A stretch of 64,000 nucleotides of DNA, taken from Talaromyces rugulosus. Taxonomy: Eukaryota > Ascomycota > Eurotiomycetes > Eurotiales > Trichocomaceae. This document shows, piece after piece, positions 19,634-32,054 of this stretch. The notes beneath the pieces are model-generated. The model saw only the letters and a program-made list of their open reading frames with translations, did not search any database and was not told the origin of the DNA. Each line of letters begins with the position of its first letter. Positions within the stretch are counted from its first letter, which is position 1. The translations under genes and the position numbers were made by a program. The stretch covers positions 5,394,001 through 5,458,000 of the forward strand of contig NC_049561.1 of the NCBI RefSeq assembly GCF_013368755.1, in the 5' to 3' direction.

Positions 19634-21340
19634 ATGATCATGATGTCGTTTCCCCACATCATTGGCTTGGTACTGGCACTGCTGCTGCTCCTCCCGCGGG
19701 GTTCCTCTGTCTCGGTCACGACCAGCCCGTCCAACGACTCGGTGAATGGCACCTTTTTGCTCGCCAACATCCAACATCCATACCCGACCCCAATCACTTT
19801 GGCGCCTCTGACGGCCGATCTAGCGGCTCTTGATCCTGGCGACTTTCGTGTAAGCTTTTTTTTTTCCTTTCCTCTTTTTGTCAAACGCACTCTGCTCAGC
19901 CCTGTAACCCCGAATACGCTCACACCGTAGCCGCTGACATCCGGGGCCCGCCAGACTTTCCATTGCGAAGGCAGTCTAGTACTGGCTACCTCGTCCAATT
20001 CTGCGACAATCACGTCCAAGGACATTGCTTTATTAAGCTGCGATCCCTCCGCCTACCAGGGTTACATCAATGCTAGCGAAACCCTTTCGTCTGTGATTGC
20101 TTCACCTGACGGTGGTCCTGCCGCCGTGGTCCTGTATTCTTCCGAGGACAACCACTGCTCGTATCAGGTGCTTGATAAGAACGTCGAATACTCCAACGTC
20201 TTCACTATCCCGCAGGCATCCGTCGCTGCCACGGTTGTCAAGCAGCTACAAGCCGATTCCACCAACACATCCAATACCATTGCCGCCAATATGGCTACCA
20301 GCGGCACCATGGGCCTTGGTAACAGCAGCTCGGATTCCGGGGACTCGGGCAGTTCGTCGTCGTCGGGCCTGGCTGTGTCGTCGCCCACGACTGCAGTGGC
20401 CATGATCATCTTGTATACCATCACTGGGATTATCACCGCCTTGTTTTTGGGTATCATCATCACGGGTGCGGTGCGTGCCCATCGACATCCGGAACGCTAC
20501 GGGCCAAGGAATATCGTTGGACGGCCGCGGCAGAGTCGAGCGCGAGGAGTCGCGCGGGCAATGCTGGAGACCATCCCCATTGTCAAGTTTGGCGACTCGG
20601 ACACCAGCGAGGTTGCGGCCGCGAAAAGAGATGTCGAGATGGCCTCGCGGAATGACGAGGACGGCACAACAGCACAGCCGATATCAGCCCCGACGCATCA
20701 GGACGGCGAGACTGAGCATGCTGCTGCTGCTGCTACTGCTGCTGCTCCCGATATTCAATCCAATGAAGCGCCGGCTGCGACTGAGGGCCAGCAAGACGAC
20801 CATGAGGCAGTACCAGCGGCCACAGATGGAGGCAACCGTGTGTGCCCGATTTGCACAGACGAGTTTGTCAAGGGCCAGGACATGAGAGTGCTGCCGTGCA
20901 ACCATCAATTCCATCCGGACTGTATCGACCCATGGCTCGTCAACGTGTCGGGAACCTGTCCTCTCTGTCGGATCGACCTCAACCCAGCCGACGAGTCCGC
21001 AGAGCAGACCGAGCACGCTGAGGATCCAGAACATGCATCATCCACTGAGCCAGTAGTGGAAGAGTCCGCCAACAACGCAACAACCCCGGGTTCCCATCGC
21101 CGACTGACTGTATATCTCTCCGACATCCGCCGCGCTCGCAATGCGCCGGTGGAAGAGCGCATTGCGGCTCTGCGTCAACTGCGCCAGAACGAGCAGCAGC
21201 AAGGAGCGAATATTGCATCTGGAGCGAATGATGCATCTGAAGACACGACCGACGAAACCCAGGGCCGGCGTCGACTGACCATGCGTCTGCGCGACCGCTT
21301 CCGAATCCGCACGCGACCACACGAGGGATCATCGCAGTAA
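19634..21340 (+). CDS. Transmembrane RING-H2 E3 ubiquitin ligase
   Basis: Two exons (19634-19849, 19931-21340), 541 residues. It starts with a signal sequence ([20 protein letters not shown]). A lumenal domain of about 200 residues with NxS/T sites follows, then one transmembrane helix at ~228-250 ([20 protein letters not shown]) and a cytosolic part with a C3H2C3 RING at ~376-417 ([27 protein letters not shown]). This is the PA-TM-RING/Tul1-like layout, used for ubiquitin tagging of proteins in Golgi, endosome or vacuole membranes. The lumenal part is placed like a PA domain but I cannot prove that fold. The tail ends in an Arg-rich segment. The intron begins GTAAGC and contains a T-run. Confidence 0.9.
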
Positions 21341-22334
21341 AAAAGTTTCTGACCGGTTTGAGGCATTCTTTTTTTATTTTTTTTTATCGGCGCGGGTGAA
21401 TGTAAATGTTATTCTACGGGTATATGATTTTTTTGGGTATTGTCTATAGTACGTTTGGGTAGTACATTTTGTTCATATGGGTCGGTGGCTTGGTTAAAAT
21501 CACGGACGCATGGACGGAGTTTTTGGTTTTTTTTTTTGTTATTATGATTGACGATCGAGTTGGCGCCGTGGACATTTGCATGATTTGTACAGAGATATAT
21601 GTACATGATAGAGTATGTTGATATTCAGTGTGTATTCAGTCTATATTCACCGCGTAGTGTATATATACTACATCAATTGATGCATGTGGACGGTACATTT
21701 ACTCGGCTATAGCAGTGTTCCTGTTCATATTATTATCGCCAAGCAAGAATCGCATGTGACTGCAACGAATTGCGTAGCACTGTACTAGTAGTCTGGCCTG
21801 TCAGATGCGGCGCATTGATAAGGCGATAATAATCATGCCATCTCGGAAATGCTGGTTGAACATGATCGCGACCGTTACGCATCCGGACCTCGGCTGTGGA
21901 TGGGATGAGCCATTTATACTTGTATTAGCATTCCTCCTTTTATAGTTGTATTAATAAAAAATCCGTCTCCTTTTCTCTCTCTTTCTTTTTCAATATACCA
22001 GGTTGTTGTACAAATATTGCTTTTTTCCTTCTGTGCAACATAACATACATGCATGTGGATTACCTATTACCCGATCTACTACTCCGTACATACATCTTAC
22101 ACACGTACTACATTGGATATCTACGGCTAAATTCGGCCTGGGCACGCATCAATCAACTGATCACGCGAACAAGCACAGTTCTTCGGCTGCGAAATCCGCG
22201 ATTCGCTGTGTTCCCTCGACCCTTGAATTGAGGCATTATTGACTGCTGACCGTGGCCGGTGAGCATTCACGGAAGACAGTCCGAGGGAATTAATTGTTGC
22301 AGAATTGGAAATCCGAGAGGGCTACCATACTAAA
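21341..22334. other. Intergenic: RING 3' flank and aminotransferase promoter
   Basis: T-rich 3' flank to about 21600, then mixed sequence with a TCTCTCTTTC pyrimidine tract near 21975, about 350 bp before the aminotransferase start. Nothing coding seen. Confidence 0.5.
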
Positions 22335-23982
22335 ATGTTCTCGAACGGCGCCCCTCACGGCTCCCGCCTCCAATCATCCCCACACGACGGCACCGCTCCT
22401 TCCTCCTCCTCCAACAACAACAACAGCACTCTCTCTACCGCCTCAACTTTGCCCTCAGCTTCCTCCTCTTCCTCCTCTTCCTCTCGCCTGTCCCAGATCT
22501 CATCGCACATCATGGGCTCGACTGCCGGCGCCTCTGTCTTCACCACCGCCCAGGTGGCCCAGGCCCCCGAGGACCCTCTCTTTGGCCTGATGCGCGCCTA
22601 TCGCCAGGACTCGTCTGACAAGAAGGTCGACCTGGGCATTGGCGCCTACCGCGACGACAACGCAAAGCCGTGGATTCTGCCTGTTGTGCAAAAGGTATTC
22701 ATTCCCGCTATCAGGTTGAACTATTAATTGTGATGCACTGACTTTCAAAGGCCGACGCAATCCTGCACAACGACCCCAACCTCGACCACGAGTATCTGCC
22801 TATTTCTGGCCTGGCCAACTTCACGGCCGCTGCGCAGAAACTGATTCTGGGCGCTGACAGCCCGGCCATCCAGGAAAATCGGGTACGCTGAGTCTTTTTT
22901 TTTTTTTTTTTTCCTTGTTCCTTTCCCCTCACCCCGCACGAACGGATGTGTTGCTACTATTTGCGTACATGGTATAAGCTAACAACCGCCCAGGCCACCT
23001 CGCTGCAAACCATCTCAGGCACCGGGGCCGTCCATCTGGGCGCGCTCTTCCTGGCCAAATTCCACCCGCGCCGCCCGACAGTGTATCTGTCGAACCCGAC
23101 ATGGGCAAATCACAACCAGATCTTTACTAATGTCGGGCTCGCCATCGACAAGTACCCGTACTTTTCCGCGCAGACCAAGGGGCTCGATATTGACGGCATG
23201 TTGTCCGCCCTGCACGCCGCCCCCGCGGGATCCATCATCGTGCTGCACGCCTGCGCCCACAACCCCACCGGCGTCGACCCGACCCAGGACCAGTGGAAGC
23301 AGATCGCCTCCGTGATCCGCGAGCGCGGCCATTTCCCTTTCTTCGACTGCGCTTACCAGGGCTTTGCGTCGGGCGACCTGGCGCGCGACGCCTGGGCCAT
23401 TCGCTATTTCGTCCAGCAAGGCTTTGAGACGTGCGTTGCCCAGTCGTTTGCCAAGAATTTTGGTCTGTATGGCGAGCGCGCCGGCGCCTTTCATTTCGTC
23501 TCTGCCGCTGGGCCGGATGCTGCCACGGCCAACCGGAACATCGCCAGTCAGCTGGCCATCCTGCAGCGCTCGGAGATTTCGAATCCGCCCGCGTATGGCT
23601 CGCGTATTGCCAGCATTGTGCTGAATGACCCGGCCCTGTATGCCCAGTGGGAGCAGGACCTCAAGACCATGAGCGGTCGAATTATCGAGATGCGTCGCGG
23701 CTTGCAGCAGCGGCTCGAGGCCAAGGGCACGCCGGGCTCGTGGAACCACATCACCAGCCAGATTGGCATGTTTAGTTTTACGGGGCTGAACGAGCAGCAG
23801 GTGCAGACTCTGCGGGAGAAGTGGCACATCTATATGGTATTTCTTTTTTCTCTTTCCCTTTCTTATTGCAATGCTAATTCTCGCAGACCAAGAACGGCCG
23901 TATATCCATGGCGGGCCTCAACACTCACAACATTGATTATTTCGCCGAGGCGTTGGATCAAACAGTGCGCGAGACTTCCTAG
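22335..23982 (+). CDS. Aspartate aminotransferase
   Basis: Four exons (22335-22694, 22751-22882, 22994-23836, 23887-23982), 476 residues. A PLP enzyme exchanging amino groups between aspartate/2-oxoglutarate and oxaloacetate/glutamate. Signatures: [25 protein letters not shown], and [14 protein letters not shown], where the Lys (~residue 317) forms the PLP Schiff base. The body starts at ~residue 70 (EDPLFGLM). The first 60 residues are Ser/Asn-rich, unlike a classic mitochondrial presequence; an internal Met before GSTAGASVF would give the usual cytosolic length. Whether two start sites give two locations is open. It is convergent with the syntaxin-18 gene, 152 bp apart. Confidence 0.93.
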
Positions 23983-24134
23983 TTTTTATATTTCTTATGG
24001 TATAGCATGGTTATGGTTATGTAATAGAATAGGATACCTATCACACGATCATCTTGACTTTTTCTTCTTCTCAAGTATTCTCCCATATACATGGATTTTT
24101 TTTTTTTTTTAAATCTTCAGGCGAAAACGAAACT

Positions 24135-25441
24135 CTAGAAAATGGCATCCCAAACAACCAGCCACGTACACAACCCAACCGTGCCCCAAAACACCATTTG
24201 CGCAGTACTCCGCCGCTCGCTCGCCCGCCGCAGTTCTTTGTTTCCGCGGTCGACGTTTTGCGATGTTGTCGATGCGTCTGTGACTAATTGGCTGATGAAC
24301 TCTTCTTGTGTCGAGAGGTGGCCGACGAGCGTTGACTGTAGGGAGGATATTTCGAGGAGCGATTTTTCCGCATTTCTGCCTCATTAGCTTTTGACTTTTT
24401 TTTTTTTTTTTTTTGGCAAAAAAGGGTAAAAAGGGGAGATGTACTGGACCTTGCTAAGCGCGTCTTCGTATTGCTTCAGCATCGTGTCGTTTTCCTCGGC
24501 AAATAGCTGTAGTTGTGCGGGCGACAGCTGTGTTTCGATGGCTGCTGCATCGGCGGCAGAAAGGTCTGCGGCGGTATCGTAGATGGGGGATTGTTTCTGT
24601 TGAGCGTCTTCTTTTATGTCTTGAAGAGCATATTGTTGTTTTTTCTCTTGTTGTTGTTGCTGCTGTTGTTGCACCTTGTACAAAACACTCTTCTCCCGCT
24701 CGCGCACCCGCTCAATACGCTTCTCAACCATTCCGCGCTGCACCTCTGCTGCATCTTCGAGCCTGCGTCTCAAAAACCAGAGTACGCTTTCACGCACACT
24801 GCGTATCGTGCGCGCCGAGTTTTCGGCGTCTAGTTGTTCTTTTGATTTCCCCTCTTCTTCTTTTGCTTCATCTCCTCCTCCACCAGCCCATCGCCATAGT
24901 GCACCCCCCGGTCGTCCGTATTTTTTTCGTAGTAGTTGTGCTTCTGTATCCTGCCGGAGGGATTCTGCCGATTGGAGGTTTGTGATACTCGACGATAGGT
25001 CGCGGAGTAATAAAGCGGTCGAAGAGTCGATTGAGTCGCGGTCGGTGTCTGTTAGGGTTTTGCTTGTTGGTAGGAATGCTGTAGCATTGTTTTCAAATGA
25101 ATGTTTCTGTTGCTGCTGCTGCTGTTGTTGTTTCCCCGGTTTTTTGGAGTTCGTTGTAGATAGGTACGATTGGCGAATGGATTTGAGATAGTGTAGTAGT
25201 GATTGAATGTGTGAGTTCTGTATACCATTCAACATTCATTAGCAAATGTCAAAACATCTTCAAGTATATATCTTCAAGTAAATAGGGAGGGACAGACAAT
25301 TCGATACGCTTCTTTCAGAAACTCATTAACCGTCTTCTCCGTCTTCTCAATCTTTTCCGTCGCGGTGCTCGGGTCTGCATCGTCCGACGTGCTCTTTGCC
25401 CGCAGGAGGAGCTCGCGGACATGTGGCGTGAGGTCGGTCAT
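24135..25441 (-). CDS. UFE1: ER SNARE, syntaxin-18/Ufe1 family
   Basis: Three exons (25441-25298, 25217-24445, 24375-24135), 385 residues. It starts MTDLTPHVRELLLRAK, the N-terminal region that binds the Sly1-type SM protein in this family. The SNARE helix (LEISSLQSTLVGHLSTQEEL) lies near residue 320, and a C-terminal anchor (VFWGTVGLCTWLVVWDAIF) ends the protein. Syntaxin-18/Ufe1 is the ER Qa-SNARE for Golgi-to-ER vesicle fusion. The middle is long, charged and coiled, with two 8-Gln runs in the linkers. Intron 2 (24444-24376) has a 20-base homopolymer; its donor is GTACAT, so the join gives SKVQNAEKS. Confidence 0.88.
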
Positions 25442-25555
25442 TTGTGTGTGTGTGTGTTTAATGAACAAATGTTCTGTCTGGTGTGGTGAAGTGGAAAAAG
25501 AGAGAGGTGTCAACAGACGTCAGGACCCAGCGGGACTATACGTAGCCGGGCTTGG

Positions 25556-25580
25556 CATCGCATCGCATCGCATCGCATCG
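25556..25580. repeat. (CATCG)5 tandem repeat
   Basis: Five perfect 5-nt units, 115 bp upstream of the syntaxin-18 start and 200 bp past the NoxR stop. This 325-bp gap holds nothing else. Confidence 0.9.
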
Positions 25581-25766
25581 CTAGAACTCACTGGCCCACT
25601 TATTACTACATGTAGTACTGTGTATACTTTCAGAGACATGTATGTCTGTTATATTTATCTAAAAGAAAAATTCAAAAAAAAATATATATATATTACTAGA
25701 ATAATGGATATCTCATGACCAACTCCACGCTCGCCTAAACCCAAACTAACCAGTATATACGTAATA

Positions 25767-27636
25767 TCAATCCCTCTCTTCTACCCAAATCTGTATCCTG
25801 TTAGCGCATGCACCACACAACACATACAACGATAAAACATACCTCCATCTTCCCCATCTCGTGGTTCTCCCGTCGAGCCGCATCCTTGGCCAGACTCACG
25901 AGCAAATCTAGATCATCCTGGTCGCCCATCGTGATCATATCCCCGTCGTCGCGCATCCGGATACGCAACGCCCGTTGAAACGCAAACTTTTCGCGCACTT
26001 TTCCTTCGAATTCGCCGAAATCGAGGTCTGCTCCAATCATAATATACCGTGTTTCTTCCTTTGCGTGCACTTTGACCCTGAATTTACGGATTTCCGGTCT
26101 TCGTGACGTTCCTCGCGCCCGACGTTGTGTTGGTGCATTGGTTTGTGGTGCTGCCGCTCCCCCCATCATTTCGAATTCGCCCGAGTTAATCGTGTCATCG
26201 CCGTACTCGCTCGCATATTCTGCCTCCTCGTCGATGTAATTTGGCGCCCGACTTCGTGCCGGTCCCGTCGACCGCGGGCTGATGTACATGTCAAAGACTT
26301 CTTCTGCATATCCGTCTTCTGCAATACTGCCATGGGAACTCATATACCGTCTACGGTCGTTCGTCGTCTCGCGATACAGTCGAGGGCGTGAATCTTGAGT
26401 GCGCGATGAAGACGAAGACGATCCCGAGAATTGTCGTGAAGGCGGACCACGAGGCTCCGACGCCGTTCGTGTCGTGCCAATTCGCGCTTTACCCATTGAC
26501 GGCACGTCTCCTCCGGTTCGTCCGTTGCTTCGTGACCCCGGCTGGTCCAGGTTGAGACGAGGCGGAGGACCCGCACGCACGTTCGCTGCACGGTCTTGCT
26601 GCGTGTTATTACTGCTGTTATTACTGTTGTTGCTGATTGAGTAGTTTGCCTTTTCAGACTCTGGCGGCGGTGTAGGTGGAAACGTGGTGCGGCCGATTGG
26701 AGGCTCGGATTGTTGTCGCACACCCCGGCTGCTCAGGTTCTTTTGCACAAGGTTCGTCGCTGCAAAGGAAATGTTCTCCAGGGGTCGGTCATCCTTTGCT
26801 GTGGCGTCAAGAGTCATTGACCTTTTGATTTCGGACCCTTGGAACCCAGTAAAAGCATTGCTTCGATCTGAAGCAGCCACAAGTCTCGCCTTTCCCAGAT
26901 AGTCCTTTGTCTTGAGGTTTTTCACCTTGGCCTCGTTGGGCCGGTATATAACACCGACGGGAATTGAAAAGACAGTATAGCCCTGTATCGTTAGTTATTA
27001 TATCTTGACGATTTAGAGACATACTTACATCGGCTTGTTCGTTAAGTGCCTCGTCAATCACATCATGGTCTGGCGTGACCTTTTCCTGTTTGGCATAATA
27101 CAGATCTTGCATGCCCGGGTCTATCTGCTGCAGATAGATGTAGCATAGTCCTCGATTAAAGAGAACCTCGCACGAGTACAGGCGAAACTTCAGGCCGAGT
27201 TGTTCGTAGTCGATCGAAGTGTTCCCTCGCAGATACAACAATGTGTCGTTGAAATTGGCCAGCGCTTCCTCAAAGTCCCCGAGAAGAAAGTTCGACACGC
27301 CTTGCTGGAAGTAGGCGATTGCGAGGTAGTTGTCAAAGGAGATGGCTCGTTGGTAGCATTCCACCTGGTACCTGATTAGAACCGAATAACCAGAATAGTC
27401 ATACAAACTCACAGCCTTTTCATGCTCGCCCAGCGTCGCTTGGATTACACCACAATTAAACAATATCCTCGACGTCTCGGCAATACCGTCGAAGATTTTC
27501 AATGCCGTATCGAATTCATTATTGTCGTAGTGAGCGAGTGCCTGCACCCACGTCTCGATTTCCTACGACAGTCAGAACACAGATATCACATCTATACAAC
27601 AACATCAACAGTCGTACTCACCTGCTTCAGCGACAT
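25767..27636 (-). CDS. noxR: NADPH oxidase regulator NoxR (p67phox-like)
   Basis: Five exons (27636-27622, 27562-27413, 27364-27029, 26982-25843, 25790-25767), 554 residues. NoxR binds Rac and activates NoxA/NoxB, making superoxide for hyphal growth and fruiting. The N-terminal four-TPR domain covers ~residues 1-165 (MSLKQEIETWVQALAHY; YFQQGVSNFLLGDFEEAL). An activation-region-like segment follows (GYTVFSIPVGVIYRPNE). The middle is disordered and rich in N/S/R/P. A PB1 domain (~466-545; KFRVKVHAKEETRYIMI, DDLDLLV) binds Cdc24. The first exon is 15 nt and the last is 24 nt, ending MEIWVEERD, which matches NoxR tails. It has no SH3 domain, as usual in fungi. Confidence 0.93.
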
Positions 27637-28912
27637 ATTTACAATATAGCGGACGTCTGTCTTGCTCAGACCGGGAGAGAAGAGGAGATGAAAGGAGGAT
27701 AAGAGGTTGGGCGTTGCTGCAACTAACGTCTGGAGCACCGTTGATGCGGGTGGGCTGATTGGCGTGGGATGGCCGTGACGACTCGAATGGTGCGGGGCTG
27801 CATGCACAATCAGAACACAGGCCAGTGCCTAACACGAGCAAGCCATGGCTGTTTGAGATTGCTGCGAGGGGTCCTCTGTACCAGTCAATTGAGTCAATCG
27901 ATTGTGTGGTTATAAACAGGCGGTCTGGCATGGTATTAAACAGGAGCGCCCTCCTGTATCAGTGGTATCCTGATGCGGATCGCCGCCAGCCGAGAGGTTG
28001 TAGCCAGTGGAACTGCATTGGCATTGCGAGGTGTTGGAGGATTCCCGATCCAATGCGGCCGGGCCTGTCTGGAGCAGCGAATCGCTTGCACAGAGAGCAG
28101 ATATAATCATATAACCATGCGTGCATTGCAGGTGCAGGCTAAAAATAGGCCGTGCTGCCGCTCGAATGGCCGTCGATTGGATATGCGACCGGGAGAGCAG
28201 GGCGCTTACGGGGGAGTCTGTGACGAGCGGGACTCAATGGCGGGCCTTGTTTGGGCTAGGATCCAGGGCGCCAATGTCCATCCATCACTAGCACCGTTGA
28301 CTATTGACTCGAGGGTCGGAGCATTGGACAATCTTGCAGACGTGTAAGAACATCGCAGGGGGGGTGTCAGGGTGACAATTCAGGGATGATGTGTGAAAGC
28401 CCCGGAACAAAGAAAGAGCCCAGGAAGGAGCGGCCCGGCCCTTGACCCCTGCCTGCCTCTTGCCGCTTGCCCTTTCCGGCGACTCTGTCGACAACGCTAT
28501 TGTATTTTTATTTTTCCGTCTATTTTTATCTCGTGCTGCATCGCACTCTCGACTCGCCTCACCGCGCCAGTGTGATTCTCCTGCATGCCACTAGACAGAC
28601 TGTGACGACTGTCGGCCTCATATCACTTGACAACTTGACGCCATGCCCGAAAGGTCACCACACACGCAGCCACGGCGCTTGCGACGGTCCAGGTTTGAGC
28701 GTGTCTCGCATGCGTCGCCTGCAATTTCCGGAATCTGCGTCTCGTTTATATCAGGTCTCCGAACTCGGATCTTACGATCGTTCAATGCCAGGATCATTAC
28801 TGCTAGTTCTCCGCTACTCAGTTGTACATCTCAGCCATGTGGCGGGTCAAACACTGAAAAGTCATATTGCATCGTGATCAAGGACATAGTGTTGGAAATT
28901 TCCAAAATACAA
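27637..28912. other. 1.3-kb upstream region of noxR
   Basis: Between noxR (start) and CCS1 (end), both on the minus strand. Mixed composition with several short frames and none with family features. The long 5' region is in keeping with a regulated gene, but I recognise no specific element. Confidence 0.45.
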
Positions 28913-29841
28913 CTACAGCATCCCCTTGCTGACCTGCTCCTGACGCTCCTCCCACACAGTCTTCCCTGAGCAGGAGCACACCGTCTTATCATTGTCCCAA
29001 ACACCAGCGCTGCGGGCAATGACTCCCACGATCGTATCGGGGTCGTCTTTCTGGAAAGGCCCCTCCTTGGTCTTCGACACAACCATACTGCGTCCAATCA
29101 TTTCCCAGATGGCCAGCGGCTGCTCCAGCAGCACATTGCCTTTTCCCTTCTCGTTGACATCAACGGTGCCAAACACTCCGCGCGGTTCCTCTCGGCCAAA
29201 GACCTTGGCCTTGAGAGCCTCCCATACCCTTCCTGTAGACCCTGCGCCTTCCGATATGTCTCCGGTTTCTCGGACAGTAGCCCAGTACCGTCCTGGCGAC
29301 AGCCCGTTTATTGTCAGGTCGACCAGTGTATGGTTTTTGGAGACTTGGACCATGCGACTCAGTCCGCGGACCTTCTCGGCAACGGTCGTGTTGGGGGTTT
29401 CAAGAATACACACCGCGGCGCCTTATGAAACCACTTATTAGCATGGCAACCCTGTAAAAAAAAAAAGTAATACCGTAGCAGTAACTCACTATCTGAAAGC
29501 CCGCTTCCACGAATAATAGCATCTCGTCCGGTGTCTTGGATAGCCGCTACAATCGAGCTTGGTGCCGCCGTGCCCTCAACAAGCACTAGCTGGTCCTCGA
29601 GTTTGGCTTCCACCTTTTTGATGCCTACTAGCGAGTCAGATCCTACAATCATATGCCCTTGATGATAGTTACCCACCTTGCAACTTATTTATAGACTGCG
29701 AGATATCATCTACGCAACTGTTGCATGTCATAGGGACAGCGAAAGTGGTCTGTCATTGCATTAGTAAAACCGCGGGGGAGTCACGATGCAGATGGATTTA
29801 TATGCAGATAGATAGGTTCATACTTGAAATGGCTCAATCAT
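28913..29841 (-). CDS. CCS1: Superoxide dismutase copper chaperone CCS1/Lys7
   Basis: Four exons (29841-29824, 29749-29677, 29624-29490, 29421-28913), 244 residues. It delivers copper to Cu/Zn superoxide dismutase and oxidises its disulfide. Domain 1 has the Atx1-like MTCNSC copper site (~13-18). The central SOD-like domain lacks most metal ligands. Domain 3 carries the C-terminal Cys-x-Cys ([13 protein letters not shown], ~224). Intron 3 includes a T-run; its acceptor follows GGTTTCATAAG. The acceptor of exon 3 could be either TAG of a TAGTAG pair; the second gives LQGIKKV, the usual form. It is divergent from the kinase gene across 260 bp. Confidence 0.92.
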
Positions 29842-30101
29842 GATGGCAGACACACTCTAAAGGAATGGGTTTAAAAAATGCACAAAAGGACAAACGAAAG
29901 GATCAACTAGAAAAACGCGCAGAGGGAGGGATAGACGAACATTTTTGTGATGCCATCTCGTTCTTAGCAAGCAAATAGTGGGGTGCTTTGAAATCGGCCG
30001 CGGCCTCGGCATGCGGTCATCGTCTTTCCGCTCTAGTCTTCTTAACCGCCGACCACTCTCGACGGACAATTGACGGTTGGGGTATTCAATCATACACCAG
30101 C

Positions 30102-31695
30102 ATGTCTGCCCCAAAATCGAGATGGGCTGGCGAGGACCCCGAGGAAGAAGCCGCCATTGCGCTTCGAAAACGCGAAAAGGAAGAAAAGAAACGCGCCAAG
30201 GCAGAAAGACAAAAGCTCGTCGAGCAGCAACAACAACAACAGTCAGCAGCAGCAGCAGAACAGGCAGATAGTACCGAGAAAAGCACAGAACGACCGACTA
30301 AACGGCGACGACTCTCCAACGAACCCGTGTCGACTGCTGAAAATGAAGGCGAAAAAGTCGAGGTCCAACGCAAGCTTCTGCAGTTCCCAGCGCCTGAATG
30401 GGCGCCGTGTCGTCACGTCGATAACTACGAGAGACTCAACCACATAGAAGAGGGCTCATATGGCCTTGTTTCCCGGGCCAAGGACTTGGTCACGGGCGAA
30501 GTCGTCGCGCTCAAGAAATTAAAGCTTGACAATTCTCCCGATGGATTCCCCGTGACTGGTTTGCGCGAGATCCAAACTCTTCAGCGAGCCAGACATGGCA
30601 ATATCGTTCGCCTGCGCGAAATTGTGATGGGAACCAGCATGAACGAGTGAGTAATCTAGTTTTTTTTGTATCATTTTGTCACCTGAAAAGTTCCAGATGC
30701 GCAAGGTTATTAACCATCTGATTTGGGGTGGCACCATGCACCTCATTTCTTCTTCGTAGTGTCTACCTGGTTATGGATTTCCTCGAACATGACCTGAAAA
30801 CTCTACTTGACGATATGCAAGAACCGTTCTTACCTTCGGAGACCAAAACGCTGCTGCAGCAGATCATCTCCGCTACCGAATTTTTACATTCTCACTGGAT
30901 TCTACACCGAGACCTAAAGACTTCGAACCTGTTGATGAACAATCGTGGCGAGATCAAAGTTGCTGATTTCGGTATGGCAAGATACTATGGAGACCCTCCA
31001 CCAAAGCTCACGCAGTTGGTCGTCACCCTGTGGTACCGATCTCCGGAATTGCTTCTGGGAGCAGAAGCATACGGCCCTGAGATTGATATCTGGAGCGTTG
31101 GATGTATTTTCGGCGAGCTCTTGACAACGGACCCTCTTTTCCAGGGAAAGAATGAAGTTGATCAGCTGTCCAAGGTGAGATTTATCCATTTTTCTCTTCA
31201 TCTTCTCCTATTGCCGTGTGACTCGCACGTGCTAATGCCGTCTAGATCTTCGCAGTTACCGGCCCGCCTACACAGCAGATATGGCCAACCTTTCGCTCTC
31301 TACCCAATGCCAAATCCCTTCGACTGCCACCAAACGCCTCCTCCGCGGGCTCACCCACGAATCCGCCTTTGCTCCCTAGATCCAAATTTCCCTACCTGAC
31401 CAACGCCGGGTTGAGTCTGCTATCTTCTCTACTGGCACTGAACCCGGAAGCTCGCCCGACAGCCGCACAGTGTCTCAAGCATCCTTACTTTCGAGAAGAC
31501 CCGCGCCCGAAAGCAAAGGAGATGTTTCCTACTTTTCCTTCCAAGGCCGGGCAGGAGAGACGCCGGCGCCGAGCAACACCGGAAGCGCCAAAGCATGGCG
31601 AAGAGGCCCCGCGTCTGGATTTTGCGAATGTTTTTGGCAGTGCTGCTACTGGTAGTGGAGAGGCTGGGGCTGGGTTTACGCTTCGACTGGGGTGA
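30102..31695 (+). CDS. Cyclin-dependent kinase, CDK11/CDK10 type
   Basis: Three exons (30102-30646, 30760-31174, 31246-31695), 469 residues. The N-terminal ~100 residues are a charged K/R/E/Q region with a QQQQQQ run and a basic TKRRRL stretch, a likely nuclear signal. Kinase core: EEGSYGLVSRAKD, VALKKLKLD, cyclin-contact helix PVTGLREI (PITSLRE in animal CDK11), HRDLKTSNLL (D ~231), ADFGMARYYG, LWYRSPELLLG, DIWSVGCIFGELL. Relatives act in transcription, splicing and cell-cycle control with L-type cyclins. CDK10 is the nearest alternative. The donor after exon 1 is GTGAGT; a nearby GTAATC would leave a stop. Confidence 0.9.
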
Positions 31696-32054
31696 TTGAT
31701 AGCTGTTTAATTTACAGTAGATAAGAGATCTAATGCAAAAAAGTATCTTGAATGGTTTAAATTTTTGCAGGAAAAGCAAATTGTTCTTTGGTTTAGACAT
31801 GTATAGAATTAGTAAAAATTAAATTAAACGAAATTTTTTGGGACGCTCTCTTTCAACGTGTTGGTTTGTTTACTGTCGCGGCTATTTTAAGCTACTGCGG
31901 ACCACCCTGGCTCAACAACCACCTCCGCCGATCGATCACATTATTTGCCACCATCTGTCACTGTTCTTGGCTCGTCAAGTTTCTCGTTTTTGGTTTTTGG
32001 GGTTTTTTTTTTGTTGCGCGACATAAACACAATACGCAAGAATCGATCGCGACG
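31696..32054. other. Intergenic, kinase 3' flank and RRM-gene promoter
   Basis: AT-rich 3' flank, then mixed sequence with a T-run at ~32007-32016. No coding frame with family features. Confidence 0.5.

Noticed and set aside
23015..23827. 270-codon minus-strand frame
   Set aside because: Antisense shadow of the aspartate aminotransferase exon 3.
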